Source: WHSW01 sp963842795
GTDB taxonomy: Bacteria > Actinomycetota > Thermoleophilia > Solirubrobacterales > 70-9
DNA length: 64,000 bases
Assembly: GCA_963842795.1 (NCBI GenBank)
Contig: CAWJHV010000015.1
Location: forward strand, 407,294 to 471,293
Direction: 5' to 3'
Below, piece after piece: positions 1-8,358 of the stretch; the stretch's first letter is position 1, and every line of letters begins with the position of its first letter. The translations under genes were made by a program, and so were the position numbers. Below the pieces are notes generated by a model. That model saw only the letters and a program-made list of their open reading frames with translations, had not been told where the DNA came from and ran no database searches.

Positions 1-475
1 GACCGACTCGGTCAACGCGACCGAGATCGCCAACAACGCGATCGACTCCGGCGAGATCGCCGCCGACTCGCTGCTCGATACCGACCTCGCCGGCGGTTCG
101 GTCCGCACGAGCGAGATTCAGGACGGTGGCGTCGGTAACGCCGACATCGCGACCAGCGCCATCACCGGCGCGAAGGTGGCCGCCAACACGATCACCAGCT
201 CCGACATCGCGGGAACGGACGTCAACGGCACGCTCAACCTGCCGGCGGGCAGCGTCGCCAACGGCCGCTGCGAGCAGTTCAACTCGTCCAATGGCGGGAC
301 CCACGCCGGGGAGGCGGTGATCCTCTCGACCAAGGGCGCGTTGCAGGAAGGGATCGTCATCTACGCGCAGCGGGTGCCTTCCGACGGTGTTGTGACGCTC
401 AGCGTCTGCAACTTCTCGGGGACGACGCAGGCGGCGTTCACCAACCTCCCGGTGCGCGTGATGACGTTCGGCTAG
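1..475 (+). CDS. Secreted degenerate-repeat protein, C-terminal part (5' end outside window)
   Basis: The reading frame is open from base 2 to a TAG stop, so the start and any signal peptide lie upstream of the window. The first ~75 visible residues are a chain of short degenerate repeats rich in Asp, Ser, Asn and Ala with a regularly placed Ile, of the form xEIANNAIDSGEIAADS. The last ~75 residues are a non-repetitive domain with two Cys (GRCEQF and SVCNF). A protein of the same plan, with an N-terminal membrane segment, is encoded at 50197, so this one is probably also exported. I do not know its function; a beta-solenoid-like surface protein is a guess. It ends just before a hairpin and faces a convergent gene. 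Confidence 0.8.
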   Translation, partial: TDSVNATEIANNAIDSGEIAADSLLDTDLAGGSVRTSEIQDGGVGNADIATSAITGAKVAANTITSSDIAGTDVNGTLNLPAGSVANGRCEQFNSSNGGTHAGEAVILSTKGALQEGIVIYAQRVPSDGVVTLSVCNFSGTTQAAFTNLPVRVMTFG

Positions 476-478
476 ACA

Positions 479-500
479 CCCGGCGCGCGCGGTCGCCGGG
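479..500. terminator. Hairpin between convergent genes
   Basis: A 7-bp perfect stem (CCCGGCG / CGCCGGG) with an 8-nt loop begins 3 bases after the stop of the upstream plus-strand gene. It precedes the end of the minus-strand lipoprotein gene and could serve both. There is no T-tract, as is common in GC-rich actinobacteria. Confidence 0.5.
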
Positions 501-523
501 CGCGGCCGCCCGCTCGCCCGCAA

Positions 524-961
524 CTAGGGCAGGCAGCCCTCGACGGCGCGCTGGTCGTCGGGGGACTCGCCCGCGGAGGCGTCGAACCCCCAGACGACGT
601 TGCCCGTGAGCTCCGTCGGCGAGACGCCGATCAGCGCGGAGGCGCCGCTCTCGTTCGCCTCCGCATCGGCCTCGCTTCCGAAGACCACGAACTCGGCTCC
701 CTGGTCGAGGTCGCCGAGCGGCATGACCACGTTCGTGTGCTCGGCGTCGAGCCCGGTGACCGGGTCGTCGAGGGCGGCGTCGTAGCCCGCCCCCTGCAGG
801 CAGGAGACGAGCGCGTCGCCCGTGAGCGCAGCGCCGCTCGCCCCCGTGTCGGCCGCGGTGGTGGAGGTCTCGTCGTCGTCGCCGCAGGCCGCGATCGCCA
901 GCGCGGCCAGCGCGGCCGCGCCGATCGCCGCCCCCTTGCGGCCCCTATGTGCCCGGATCAA
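524..961 (-). CDS. Small secreted lipoprotein of unknown function
   Basis: The protein has 145 residues. A basic N-terminus (RAHRGRKG) is followed by a hydrophobic stretch and a lipobox (AIAAC, Cys26), then an acidic Ser/Thr linker, so it should be a lipid-anchored extracytoplasmic protein. The mature part is acidic, with two further Cys (SCLQ and EGCLP) that could form a disulfide. The chosen start is a TTG that overlaps the TGA stop of the thiolase gene (AATTGA), implying translational coupling. The next possible starts would lie inside the thiolase gene. No family was recognised. Confidence 0.75.
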   Translation of the reverse strand: MIRAHRGRKGAAIGAAALAALAIAACGDDDETSTTAADTGASGAALTGDALVSCLQGAGYDAALDDPVTGLDAEHTNVVMPLGDLDQGAEFVVFGSEADAEANESGASALIGVSPTELTGNVVWGFDASAGESPDDQRAVEGCLP

Positions 962-2118
962 TTCAGGCGCTCGACGATCATCGCCTCGCCCTGCCCGCCG
1001 GCGACGCACATCGTCTCCAGGCCGACTGCGTGGTCGTCGGTCTCCATCACGTTGAGCAGCGTGGTCATGATCCGCGCCCCGGTCATACCGAACGGGTGCC
1101 CGAGCGCGATCGCGCCGCCGTGCGTGTTGAGCTTCTCGAGCGGAATGTCGCACTCGGCCATGATCGGGATCACCTGGGCGGCGAAGGCCTCGTTGAGCTC
1201 GACCACGTCGATGTCGGACATCGACATCCCCGTGCGCTCGAGCACCTTCTTGATCGCGCCGATCGGCGCCACGCCCATGTACTCGGGCTCGTTGCCGAAG
1301 GTCGCGGCGCTCAAGATCCGCGCCTTGGGCTCCAGCCCGAGCTCCTTCGCGCGCTCGTCGGACATCACCAGCACCGCGGCGGCGCCGTCGTTGAGCGGGC
1401 AGGAGTTGCCGGCGGTCACGCCGCCCCCGCCGAAGGCCTCGTCGAGCTGCGAGAGCTTCTCCAGGGTCGACGAGGCTCGCGGGCCGTCGTCCCTGGCGAC
1501 CTCGTTGCCCTCGGCGTCGTTCACCGGGACGATCTCGCGGTCGAAGAACCCGTCCTCCTGCGAGGCCACCGCGAGCTCCTGGGAGCGCTGCGCGTACTTG
1601 TCCATGTCCGCGCGGCTGACCTCGTACTTCTTGGCCACGTTGACCGCCGTGAGCCCCATCTCGATGTAGGCGTTGGGGGTCCCGTCCTTGCCCTGCAGCT
1701 TGGGGTTCTGGTCGGCGGCGCCGGCGGGCTCGGTGCGCTCGTTGTAGCGGCTCACCCACTCCACCCCGGCGGCGACGTAGGCGTCGCCCTCGCCGGCCTT
1801 GACCGCGTTCGCGGCGTGGCGGATCGCGTCGAGGCTCGAGGCGCAATAGCGCGAGAAGGTCACTCCGGTGACCGTCTGCGGGAGCTGCTCAGAGAGCAGC
1901 GAGACGATCCGGGCGATGTTGAAGGCCTGCAGCCCCTGCGGCATGCCGCAGCCACAGAAGACGTCCTCGATCGTCTCCGGGGCGACGTCCGGGTTGCGCT
2001 CCAGCAGCCGGTCGACCACGTAGGCGGCGGTCTCGTCCGGCCGCAGCTGGGCCAGCGAGCCCTTGAAGGCGCGCCCGATCGGGCTGCGGGCGGCGTCGAC
2101 GATCACGGCTTCGGGCAT
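958..2118 (-). CDS. Acetyl-CoA acyltransferase (thiolase)
   Basis: The 386-residue length is normal for a type II thiolase, which makes or cleaves beta-ketoacyl-CoA. The acyl-accepting Cys92 lies in FSRYCASSLDAI, the NEAFA motif starts at Asn309, the catalytic His341 is in ALGHPFGMTG, and the second catalytic Cys371 is in CVAGGQG. All three active-site motifs are intact. It is probably a beta-oxidation (FadA-like) rather than a biosynthetic enzyme, but the sequence does not settle this. No partner hydratase/dehydrogenase is adjacent; a small lipoprotein gene is coupled downstream. Confidence 0.92.
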   Translation of the reverse strand: MPEAVIVDAARSPIGRAFKGSLAQLRPDETAAYVVDRLLERNPDVAPETIEDVFCGCGMPQGLQAFNIARIVSLLSEQLPQTVTGVTFSRYCASSLDAIRHAANAVKAGEGDAYVAAGVEWVSRYNERTEPAGAADQNPKLQGKDGTPNAYIEMGLTAVNVAKKYEVSRADMDKYAQRSQELAVASQEDGFFDREIVPVNDAEGNEVARDDGPRASSTLEKLSQLDEAFGGGGVTAGNSCPLNDGAAAVLVMSDERAKELGLEPKARILSAATFGNEPEYMGVAPIGAIKKVLERTGMSMSDIDVVELNEAFAAQVIPIMAECDIPLEKLNTHGGAIALGHPFGMTGARIMTTLLNVMETDDHAVGLETMCVAGGQGEAMIVERLN

Positions 2119-2222
2119 CTGCGTTGCGCTCCTTGGATTCGAGGTGTGCTCTGGCGGTGCGGCCGGGGATGGTACGGCGCGCGTGCCCCTCGCGCGCAAC
2201 CACACCGGGGGCCCCTCTCGGC

Positions 2223-2951
2223 TCAGGCCCGGGCGGCGACGGACGGCGTGCGGCGTCCGCGCAGCAGCAAGGTCGCCACGGCCGCCATCCACGCGACCCC
2301 GAACGCCACGGAGACGCCCGAGAGCACGTCCTCGTCGATGCCGGCAGCGTCGCCGATCGTCTGGATGTTGGTGATGATGATCAGCGCGCCGACGCTGAGC
2401 CCCAGCATCCGCGGGGGCAGGCTCTTGACGATCCAGGCCGCGATCGGCGCGGCGATCAGGCCGCCGGCGAGCAGCGCGCCCACCCAGCTGTAGTTGATGG
2501 CTTCGGCCCCGAGCCCGACCAGGAACCCGATCGAGGCGCCGACGGCGACCACGAACTCCGAGGTGTCGATCGAGCCGACGACCTTGCGCGGCTCGACGTC
2601 GGTCGTCGAGAGCAGCGTCGGGGTCCCGATCGGGCCCCAGCCACCGCCCCCGAGCGCGTCCATGGCACCGGCGATCAGGCCGAGCGGGACCATGAACACG
2701 CTCTTGATCCGATTCGGCTTCGGCGCGTCGCCGCCGGGTGAGCGCGTGAAGCGCCACAGGACGTAGACGCCCAACACGAGCAGGATCCCGGAGACGACCG
2801 GCTCAGCCGCCTCGGCCGAGAGCGACGAGAGCACGACGGCTCCGGCGAAGGCCCCGATGAACCCGGGGACCGCGAGCAGCCCGACAATCCGCCAGTCGAC
2901 GTTGCCGAAGCGCCAGTGAGCGGTGCCCGACGCCAGCGTCGTCCCGATTCG
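2223..2951 (-). pseudogene. TauE/SafE-type membrane permease, missing its N-terminus
   Basis: About 240 codons encode a multi-pass membrane protein of the TauE/SafE family (export of sulfite or other organic or sulfur anions). The second-repeat motif DALGGGGWGPIG and the segment GTAHWRFGNVDW are clear. The coding similarity begins abruptly at IGTTLASG, which in relatives I recall lies about 50 residues into the protein, so the first helices are absent. A good ribosome site (AAAGGAGG) and ATG at 2955-2953 sit exactly at the break, but that ATG is out of frame with the permease by one base. In frame there is no ATG, GTG or TTG near the junction. This is either an N-terminal deletion plus frameshift or an assembly artefact. 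It faces a rhodanese gene, which fits a sulfur role. Confidence 0.65.
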
Positions 2952-3065
2952 GCATCCTCGCCTCCTTTGTCTACTAAACCGATCGAGATTGCCTCGTACC
3001 CCAGGGTCGCCCCGCGAAACGACGTGGGCGCGGAGCCGCCCTGCCGCACTTGCTTTGATTTCCGC

Positions 3066-3422
3066 ATGAACGACGACCCGACCCCCGGCGAGCTCTCGCC
3101 CGCGCAGGCGGACGCGCTGATCGAGGCCGGCGCCGAGCTGATCGACGTCCGGCGTCCCTACGAGTTCGAGGGCGGGCGGATCGCCGGGGCGCGCAACCTC
3201 GAGATGAACGAGCTCAGCGCGCACGCCGAGGATCTCCCGCGCGAGCGCCCGGTGATCTTCTACTGCCGCAGCGGCAATCGCTCGTCGATGGCCGCCGAGG
3301 CCTTCCGCCAGGCCGGCTACGACGCGCATCACCTCGCCGGCGGGCTGGAGGCCTGGCGCGCGGACGGCAGGCCACTGGAGCCCGAGGGCGGCGAGGTGCG
3401 CCCGCCGCTCCCGGCGTCCTGA
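3066..3422 (+). CDS. Single-domain rhodanese (sulfurtransferase)
   Basis: This 118-residue protein has one rhodanese domain. It shows the IDVRRPYEFEGGRIAGARN segment and an active-site loop CRSGNRS with catalytic Cys67, which would carry the persulfide. There is no signal peptide, so it is cytoplasmic. The ATG start follows a short untranslated region; the gene is divergent from the truncated TauE-like gene, and the two probably shared a sulfur-related role. The sulfur donor and acceptor cannot be told from the sequence. The C-terminal 20 residues are Pro/Glu-rich and not part of the fold. Confidence 0.9.
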   Translation: MNDDPTPGELSPAQADALIEAGAELIDVRRPYEFEGGRIAGARNLEMNELSAHAEDLPRERPVIFYCRSGNRSSMAAEAFRQAGYDAHHLAGGLEAWRADGRPLEPEGGEVRPPLPAS

Positions 3423-3452
3423 CCCGCCACCGCTCACTCTAGGATCGCGGGC

Positions 3453-3974
3453 ATGCAAGCCGGCGACGAACAGCCGACCGGATCGAAGCCTCAGGCGCCG
3501 CCCGCCGGGTCGGAGCCCGAGGCCGCGCCGCAGACGCCCGAGCAGCAGATCGAGGGCCTGCGCGCCTGGCTCGCGCAGCTCGACCGCCGGCTCGGCGTGC
3601 GCACCCTCGCCGGAGGCGTCGCGTTGGTGCTGGCGCTGGCGGCGGGGATCGTCGGCGTCGTGCTCGCGAACAACGCGAAGGAGGAGAGCGCGACCAAGGA
3701 GGAGGTGAGCTCGCTGCGCGACCAGATCACCTCGGTCGGGCGGGAGGCGTCGCGCGCTGCCGAGGACGACCTCGCCACGCTCAGCGATCGGATCGATGCG
3801 CTGGAGAGCCGCGTGAGCACGATCGCGTCGAGCCAGCGCACGAGCGACAGCGAGGTCGACGTCGCTCAGGACGACATCGACGAGCTGCGCGATCAGATCG
3901 CCGACCTCGAGACCGCGGTGAACGACCTCGAGTCAGCCCCGACGGACAGCGGCGGGGGCAGCGGCGGAAACTAG
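3453..3974 (+). CDS. Single-pass membrane protein with extracytoplasmic coiled coil
   Basis: The protein has 173 residues. A Pro/Glu-rich cytoplasmic N-terminus (~45 residues) is followed by one strong membrane segment near residues 52-72 (VALVLALAAGIVGVVLANN). A long heptad-like region rich in Asp, Glu, Arg and Leu follows (residues ~75-160), predicted as coiled coil, and then a Ser/Gly-rich tail. Its start is 30 bases after the rhodanese stop, so they may be cotranscribed. No family was recognised. A scaffold or cell-envelope role is possible but not shown. Confidence 0.75.
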   Translation: MQAGDEQPTGSKPQAPPAGSEPEAAPQTPEQQIEGLRAWLAQLDRRLGVRTLAGGVALVLALAAGIVGVVLANNAKEESATKEEVSSLRDQITSVGREASRAAEDDLATLSDRIDALESRVSTIASSQRTSDSEVDVAQDDIDELRDQIADLETAVNDLESAPTDSGGGSGGN

Positions 3975-4047
3975 TCCCGCATCGCGTACGCAGCGGGGCG
4001 CAACGTCCGGGCGTTGGCGGGACGCGGGCCATTTCCTCCCGATCCGC

Positions 4048-4093
4048 CGAGCCGCACCTTGACCACCCGTATAGGTGGTTTAGATGCGGTTCG
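4048..4093. repeat. Dispersed hairpin family, copy 1 (diverged)
   Basis: A 20-bp stem with two mismatches and some G-T pairs encloses the loop CGTATA. The right arm begins GGTGGTTTAGATG, matching GGTGGTTCAGATG and GGTGGCTCAGATG in the copies at 19131 and 37742. It lies between two convergent genes (stops at 3974 and 4110), so a bidirectional terminator role is plausible. Confidence 0.65.
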
Positions 4094-4109
4094 ACGGCGC
4101 GGACCCCAA

Positions 4110-5006
4110 CTAACCCCGCATCCGGCCGCCCTTGGTCGGGCGCCTGCGCACCGGGCGCGCCGGGCCCGACAGGTCGCCGCCGCCCTCGGCGAGCTGAAGC
4201 TCGAGCTTGTCGATCGCCTCACGGATCTCGCGCATCCGCTCGGCCACGGTGATCCCCTGATGGTCGGCGATCTCGTCGTCGAGCTCGTCGCGTTCGGCGA
4301 CCTTCTCGGCCTCGTGGACCTCCTCCATCGAGTTGATGATGATCGCGATCAGGACGTTGATGACCAGGAACGATGCGATCAGGACGTAGGACACGAAGAA
4401 GATCCACGACCACGGGTGGATCGCCTGCCCCGCCTCGAGGTAATCGGGCCAGTTCTCCAGCGTGAGGATCTGGAACAGGCTCAGCATCGCCTGGCCGATG
4501 TTTCCCCACTGCTCGGGATCCTGGTCTCCGAACAGGATCCAGCCCACCATCCCGTAGACGTACATGAGCAGCAGGGTGAGCAGGCCGAGGCTCGCGATCG
4601 GCGGCAGCGACCGAGCCATCGCCCGGACGAGGATCCGCAGGTCGGGCATCACGCTGATCAGGCGGACCACGCGCAGCAGGCGCACGAGGCGCAGGAGGGT
4701 GACGTTGTCGCGGACGCCGGGCAGGAAGGCAGCGGCGATGACGACGAAGTCGAACACGTTCCAGCCGCTCTTGAAGAAGTCCTGCGGCCGCCGCCCGTAG
4801 GCGCCGATCCTGATCGCGAGCTCGAGCACGAAGATGCCGAGGAACGTCTCGTCGGCGACCGTGATCGCGTCGTCGACCGAGTCGCTCCAGTCGTATGTCC
4901 CGAGGCCGAGCACGATCGCGTTGGCGACGATCACGCCGTAGATGAAGTTCTGAAACCGCGGCGAGTCGGCGATCCGCGAGCAGGCCCGAGCCATCGAGGG
5001 CGTCAT
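4110..5006 (-). CDS. Voltage-gated-type cation channel (bacterial NaChBac/Nav-like)
   Basis: About 298 residues, the size of a single-repeat six-helix channel that works as a tetramer in the plasma membrane. S1-S3 hydrophobic segments are followed by an S4 with four Arg at three-residue spacing (LRLVRLLRVVRL), then S5, a pore helix and S6. The selectivity filter reads TLENWPD (about residues 182-188). Sodium channels of this family typically have TLESW; here position 4 is Asn and position 7 is Asp. After S6 there is a coiled-coil tail (EEVHEAEKVAERDELDDE), as in relatives. A TTG start at 5054 would add 16 residues; I chose the ATG at 5006, just after GGAAGG. Confidence 0.88.
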   Translation of the reverse strand: MTPSMARACSRIADSPRFQNFIYGVIVANAIVLGLGTYDWSDSVDDAITVADETFLGIFVLELAIRIGAYGRRPQDFFKSGWNVFDFVVIAAAFLPGVRDNVTLLRLVRLLRVVRLISVMPDLRILVRAMARSLPPIASLGLLTLLLMYVYGMVGWILFGDQDPEQWGNIGQAMLSLFQILTLENWPDYLEAGQAIHPWSWIFFVSYVLIASFLVINVLIAIIINSMEEVHEAEKVAERDELDDEIADHQGITVAERMREIREAIDKLELQLAEGGGDLSGPARPVRRRPTKGGRMRG

Positions 5007-5131
5007 CCTTCCAGGTCCGGAGCGATCCCTCACGGCGAACCGAGTTCGTGGCAAATCGCACGATCTCGCCTGGCGGGCGTCCGACGACTCCTCTACGGTC
5101 GCGCCAATCGCCCCGGGAAAGGAGACACTCG

Positions 5132-5281
5132 ATGCCTGAGGGTTACTGCGTGAAAGAGCGGAAGAAGGTCGAGATCCAGGATCCCCAGCAGGTCACGATG
5201 AAGAATGGCCGGCCCGCGATCCAGGGAACGTGCCCCGATTGCGGTACCAAGATCTTCAAGATCGGCAAGCTCGAGGCCTAG
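5132..5281 (+). CDS. Small zinc-ribbon-like protein (DUF5679 type)
   Basis: This 49-residue protein starts at an ATG behind a strong ribosome site (GGAAAGGAG). It has a lone Cys near the start (GYCVKERKK) and a CPDCGTKIFKIG knuckle near the C-terminus, giving three Cys that could bind zinc or be redox-active. Small proteins of this kind are widespread in actinobacteria and chloroflexi; their function is unknown to me. It is monocistronic, ending in a clear terminator. Confidence 0.8.
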   Translation: MPEGYCVKERKKVEIQDPQQVTMKNGRPAIQGTCPDCGTKIFKIGKLEA

Positions 5282-5290
5282 CCACCTAAA

Positions 5291-5310
5291 CGCGGCCCTT
5301 CGGGGCCGCG
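5291..5310 (+). terminator. Transcription terminator after the zinc-ribbon gene
   Basis: A perfect 8-bp stem, CGCGGCCC / GGGCCGCG, closed by a TTCG tetraloop, lies 10 bases after the stop. The next gene is on the same strand, so this separates two transcription units. Confidence 0.8.
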
Positions 5311-5384
5311 ACAAAGAGAATCGGGCCGGGCGCGCGATCAGGTGATAATCGGCGCGATCGGTGGAAGAATGCGCTGCCAAGCGC

Positions 5385-5801
5385 ATGGTGAGTCCGCGAC
5401 CGCAGAAGCCGCTCGAGTTGATTCTGGCTCGGAACCTGCTGACCAGCATCTCGACCCCGGCGTTCCTGCTCGACGACCAGGCTGCGGTCGTTTTCTACAA
5501 CGAGGCCGCGGCGGCGCTGCTGGGGCGCAGCTTCGAGGAGGCCGGCCGGATGGAGGCCGACCAGTGGACCCGCGCCTTCGGCCCCTTCGACGGCAGCGGC
5601 AGCCCTGTCGAGGTCGACGCGCTCGCGACCACGGAAGCGATCCGCCACGGCCGCCCGGCGCACGCGACGTTCACGATCAAGGCCGCCGGCGGAGAGCGGC
5701 GCTCGGTCGAGGCGAGCGCCTTTCCGATCGTCGCCTCCGAGCACGGATCATCCGGGGCGATGATCCTCTTCTGGCCGCTGAGCGAGAACGGAACCGCGTG
5801 A
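5385..5801 (+). CDS. Stand-alone PAS-domain sensor protein
   Basis: The 138 residues fit a single PAS fold: the N-terminal helix (LILARNLLTSISTPAFLLD), then VVFYNEAAAALLGRSFEEAG typical of a PAS core, and a C-terminal beta-sheet region ending in ILFWPLSENG. No output domain is attached. The stop overlaps the GTG start of the next gene by 4 bases (GTGA), so the PAS protein is translationally coupled to the metallo-beta-lactamase-fold enzyme and probably regulates or binds it. The ligand is unknown. A GTG at 5361 could add 8 residues; neither start has a good ribosome site. Confidence 0.8.
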   Translation: MVSPRPQKPLELILARNLLTSISTPAFLLDDQAAVVFYNEAAAALLGRSFEEAGRMEADQWTRAFGPFDGSGSPVEVDALATTEAIRHGRPAHATFTIKAAGGERRSVEASAFPIVASEHGSSGAMILFWPLSENGTA

Positions 5802-6715
5802 GGCTCAAGGTCTGGGGAGCGCGGGGCTCGGTGCCGGCTCCCGGGCCGCACATGAACCGCTACGGCGGCAACACGTCGTGCGTGCAGGTCACCCTCGCCG
5901 GCGGTGAGGAGCTGATCCTCGACGCCGGGACCGGGATCCGCAGCCTCGGGCTCGACCTCAACGCGGGCCGCCGCATCCACATCCTGCTCACCCACCTGCA
6001 CCTCGACCACATCCAGGGCCTGATGTTCTTCCCGCCCTGCTTCCGGCCCGAGTCCGAGATCACGATCTGGGGGCCCTCCTCCCCCGAGGCCTCGCTCGAG
6101 GACCGCATCGGTCGCTACATATCCGCGCCGCTGTCTCCGGTCGAGGTCCGCGAGCTCCCCTGCTCGGTCTCGTTTCGCGACACGCCCGCGACCGAGTGGG
6201 AGCTCGGTGGGGCGACGATCCGCGCCGAGGCCGTCACCCACCGCGGTCCCACGCTCGGCTACCGGATCACCGACGGCGAGACCACGCTCGCCTACGTCCC
6301 CGATCACGAGCCGGCGCTCGGCGCTCGGCTCTCGGAGCTCGAGCCGGAGTGGATCTCGGGCTTCGACCTCGCCCGCGAGACCGACCTGCTGATCCACGAC
6401 TGCCAGTACACCGACGAGGAGTACCCCGGGCACATCGGCTGGGGGCACTCAGGCGTCACCGACACGCTCACATTCGCCCGCCGGGTCGAGGCCCGCCGCC
6501 TGCTGCTCTTCCACCACGACCCGCTGCATACCGACGAGTTCCTCGACGGCTTCTGCTCGCACGCGCGCGGCGCCTGGGAGAAGCTCGGTGGCGACGCGAC
6601 GCAACTCGAGATGGGCATGGAAGGCGCGGAGCTCGAGCTCACCGGCGGCGCCGAAGGCCGCCTGGTCCGCCCGCCGGTACAAGCGGTCGGGCCCGAAGTT
6701 TCGACACTGGGATAA
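5798..6715 (+). CDS. Metallo-beta-lactamase-fold hydrolase, possible phosphodiesterase
   Basis: A 305-residue MBL-fold protein with the metal-binding motif THLHLDHIQG, and further ligands in VTHRGPTLGYR, YVPDHE, HDCQYTDEEY and FHHDPLHTD. The opening (KVWGARGSVPAPGP...RYGGNTSCV) is typical of the branch that includes RNase Z/CpdA-like phosphodiesterases and of MBL domains often linked to PAS, GAF or response-regulator modules. A cyclic-nucleotide or phosphodiester substrate is therefore likely but not proven. It is coupled to the upstream PAS gene by a GTGA overlap. Confidence 0.85.
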   Translation: MRLKVWGARGSVPAPGPHMNRYGGNTSCVQVTLAGGEELILDAGTGIRSLGLDLNAGRRIHILLTHLHLDHIQGLMFFPPCFRPESEITIWGPSSPEASLEDRIGRYISAPLSPVEVRELPCSVSFRDTPATEWELGGATIRAEAVTHRGPTLGYRITDGETTLAYVPDHEPALGARLSELEPEWISGFDLARETDLLIHDCQYTDEEYPGHIGWGHSGVTDTLTFARRVEARRLLLFHHDPLHTDEFLDGFCSHARGAWEKLGGDATQLEMGMEGAELELTGGAEGRLVRPPVQAVGPEVSTLG

Positions 6716-6807
6716 CGAATCCGGAGGCGCCCGCGCCTACCGTCCCGCCGGTACCGCTGAAACCGCGACGCCGGACCCCTGCGCCGGCGGGCAAGGAGTG
6801 TGATCGG

Positions 6808-8358
6808 ATGAGACGAAGGTACGCGGTCTCCGGGCTTCTCGTGGCGGCCGCCGCCGTGCTGATGGCGGTACCGGGCTCGGCGCTGGCCGACGCCACGGAC
6901 CTCGAGAAGGCGATCGCCGGAAAGCTCGCTCCCTCGGTCGGGATCAACACGATGTGGGTCATCATCGCCGGCTGTCTGGTGATGTTCATGCAGGCCGGGT
7001 TCGCGTTCCTCGAGATCGGCTTCTCCAGGGGCAAGAACGCGGGCACCGTGGTCGCGAAGATCCTCACGAACTTCTCGATCGCGGCCGTCGGCTGGTGGGT
7101 CTGCGGCTTCGCCTTCGCCTTCGGCGCCGGCAGCCTGATCGGGCACGACGGAGGGTTCTTCTTCTCCGACCTCGGGCCGTACGCGATCACCGCCGACGGC
7201 GTGACCACCTTCCATCCGAGCTTCCCCGTGATGTCGCTCTCCGACGCGACGATCGAGTCGAAGTTCTTCTTCCAGTTCGTCTTCTGCGCGGTTTCGCTGG
7301 CAATCGTCTGGGGGACGACGCTCGAGCGGATCAAGTTCGGCGTCTACGTCATCTACGCGATCGTCTTCAGCACGCTGATCTATCCGATCGGCGCCCACTG
7401 GGTGTTCGGCGGCGGTTTCCTCCAGGTCGGTGACTACCTCGGTACCGGCATCGTGGGGATGCAGGACTTCGCCGGCTCGACGGCGGTCCACCTGATCGGG
7501 GCCACCGGCGCGCTCGCTGCCCTGCTGCTGCTCGGCCCACGGAAGGGCAAGTACGGCGCCGACGGCAAGCCGCGGGCGATCCCGGGGCACAGCATGCCGC
7601 TGTTCGGGCTCGGGGTGCTGATCCTGTGGCTGGGCTGGTTCGGGTTCAACCCGGGCTCGACCCTGAACGCGCTCGACGGCCGCTTCGCCGAGATCCTGAT
7701 CATCACCAACGTGGCAGCCGCCTTCGGCGTGCTCGCCGCGGTGGCGACGGCGCGCCTGAAGACGGGCACGATCGACATCGGCATGGCCGGCAACGGCGCG
7801 ATCGCGGGCCTGGTCGCGATCACCGCCCCCTCGGGCTACGTCGAGCTCTGGGCGGCGCCGATCATCGGCGCGGTCGCCGGCGTGATCGTCGTCCTCGGCG
7901 TCTACGCGATCGACAAGTGGATCGACGACCCGGTCGGGGCGCTCTCGGCCCACGGCCTCGCGGGCATCTGGGGAACGATCTCGTGCGGGCTCTTCACCGC
8001 CCCGCGCCTGGCCCAGTACAACGCCTTCGGCGACCCCGAGGGCGGGCTCTGGTACAGCGGCTCGTTCGACCAGCTGATCGCTCAGGTGCTCGGCCTGCTG
8101 ATCGCGTTCTCGTTCGTGTTCGCGATGAGCCTCTCCACCTTCTGGGTGATCAAGAAGGTCTACGGCCTCCGGGTCACCGAAGAGGAGGAGGTCGCTGGAC
8201 TGGACATCTCCGAGCACGGCATGTATGGCTACCCGGAGCAGTTCATCCCGCAGCCGGAGTATCCGGCCGGCGGGGCGGTCCCGTCGCCGGCCCCGGCTCC
8301 GGTGACCGCGATGACCGCCGACCGGCCCTCGGGGCCTGAGGAGGTACCAGCCAGATGA
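6808..8358 (+). CDS. amt: Ammonium transporter
   Basis: This 516-residue Amt/Rh protein starts with a cleavable signal peptide (residues ~1-28, ending GSALA) and has eleven membrane helices. Conserved Amt segments are present: MFMQAGFAFLEIGFSRGKN, the pore-His motif HLIGATGALAALLLLGPRKG, the WLGWFGFNPGS block and the second His in SAHGLAGIWGT. It imports ammonium as a trimer. The C-terminus after the last helix is long and Pro/Ala-rich. The gene has an AAGGAG ribosome site and overlaps the PII gene by ATGA, the classic amtB-glnK arrangement. Confidence 0.95.
   Translation: MRRRYAVSGLLVAAAAVLMAVPGSALADATDLEKAIAGKLAPSVGINTMWVIIAGCLVMFMQAGFAFLEIGFSRGKNAGTVVAKILTNFSIAAVGWWVCGFAFAFGAGSLIGHDGGFFFSDLGPYAITADGVTTFHPSFPVMSLSDATIESKFFFQFVFCAVSLAIVWGTTLERIKFGVYVIYAIVFSTLIYPIGAHWVFGGGFLQVGDYLGTGIVGMQDFAGSTAVHLIGATGALAALLLLGPRKGKYGADGKPRAIPGHSMPLFGLGVLILWLGWFGFNPGSTLNALDGRFAEILIITNVAAAFGVLAAVATARLKTGTIDIGMAGNGAIAGLVAITAPSGYVELWAAPIIGAVAGVIVVLGVYAIDKWIDDPVGALSAHGLAGIWGTISCGLFTAPRLAQYNAFGDPEGGLWYSGSFDQLIAQVLGLLIAFSFVFAMSLSTFWVIKKVYGLRVTEEEEVAGLDISEHGMYGYPEQFIPQPEYPAGGAVPSPAPAPVTAMTADRPSGPEEVPAR

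Noticed and set aside
2956..3458. Extension of the TauE-like frame through the rhodanese gene
   Set aside because: The upstream translation is Arg/Gly-rich without membrane segments and antisense to a clear rhodanese.
6716..6807. GlnR box or glutamine riboswitch before amt
   Set aside because: No GTnAC-n6-GAAAC spacing and no glnA-type RNA motif could be found in the 92-base gap.
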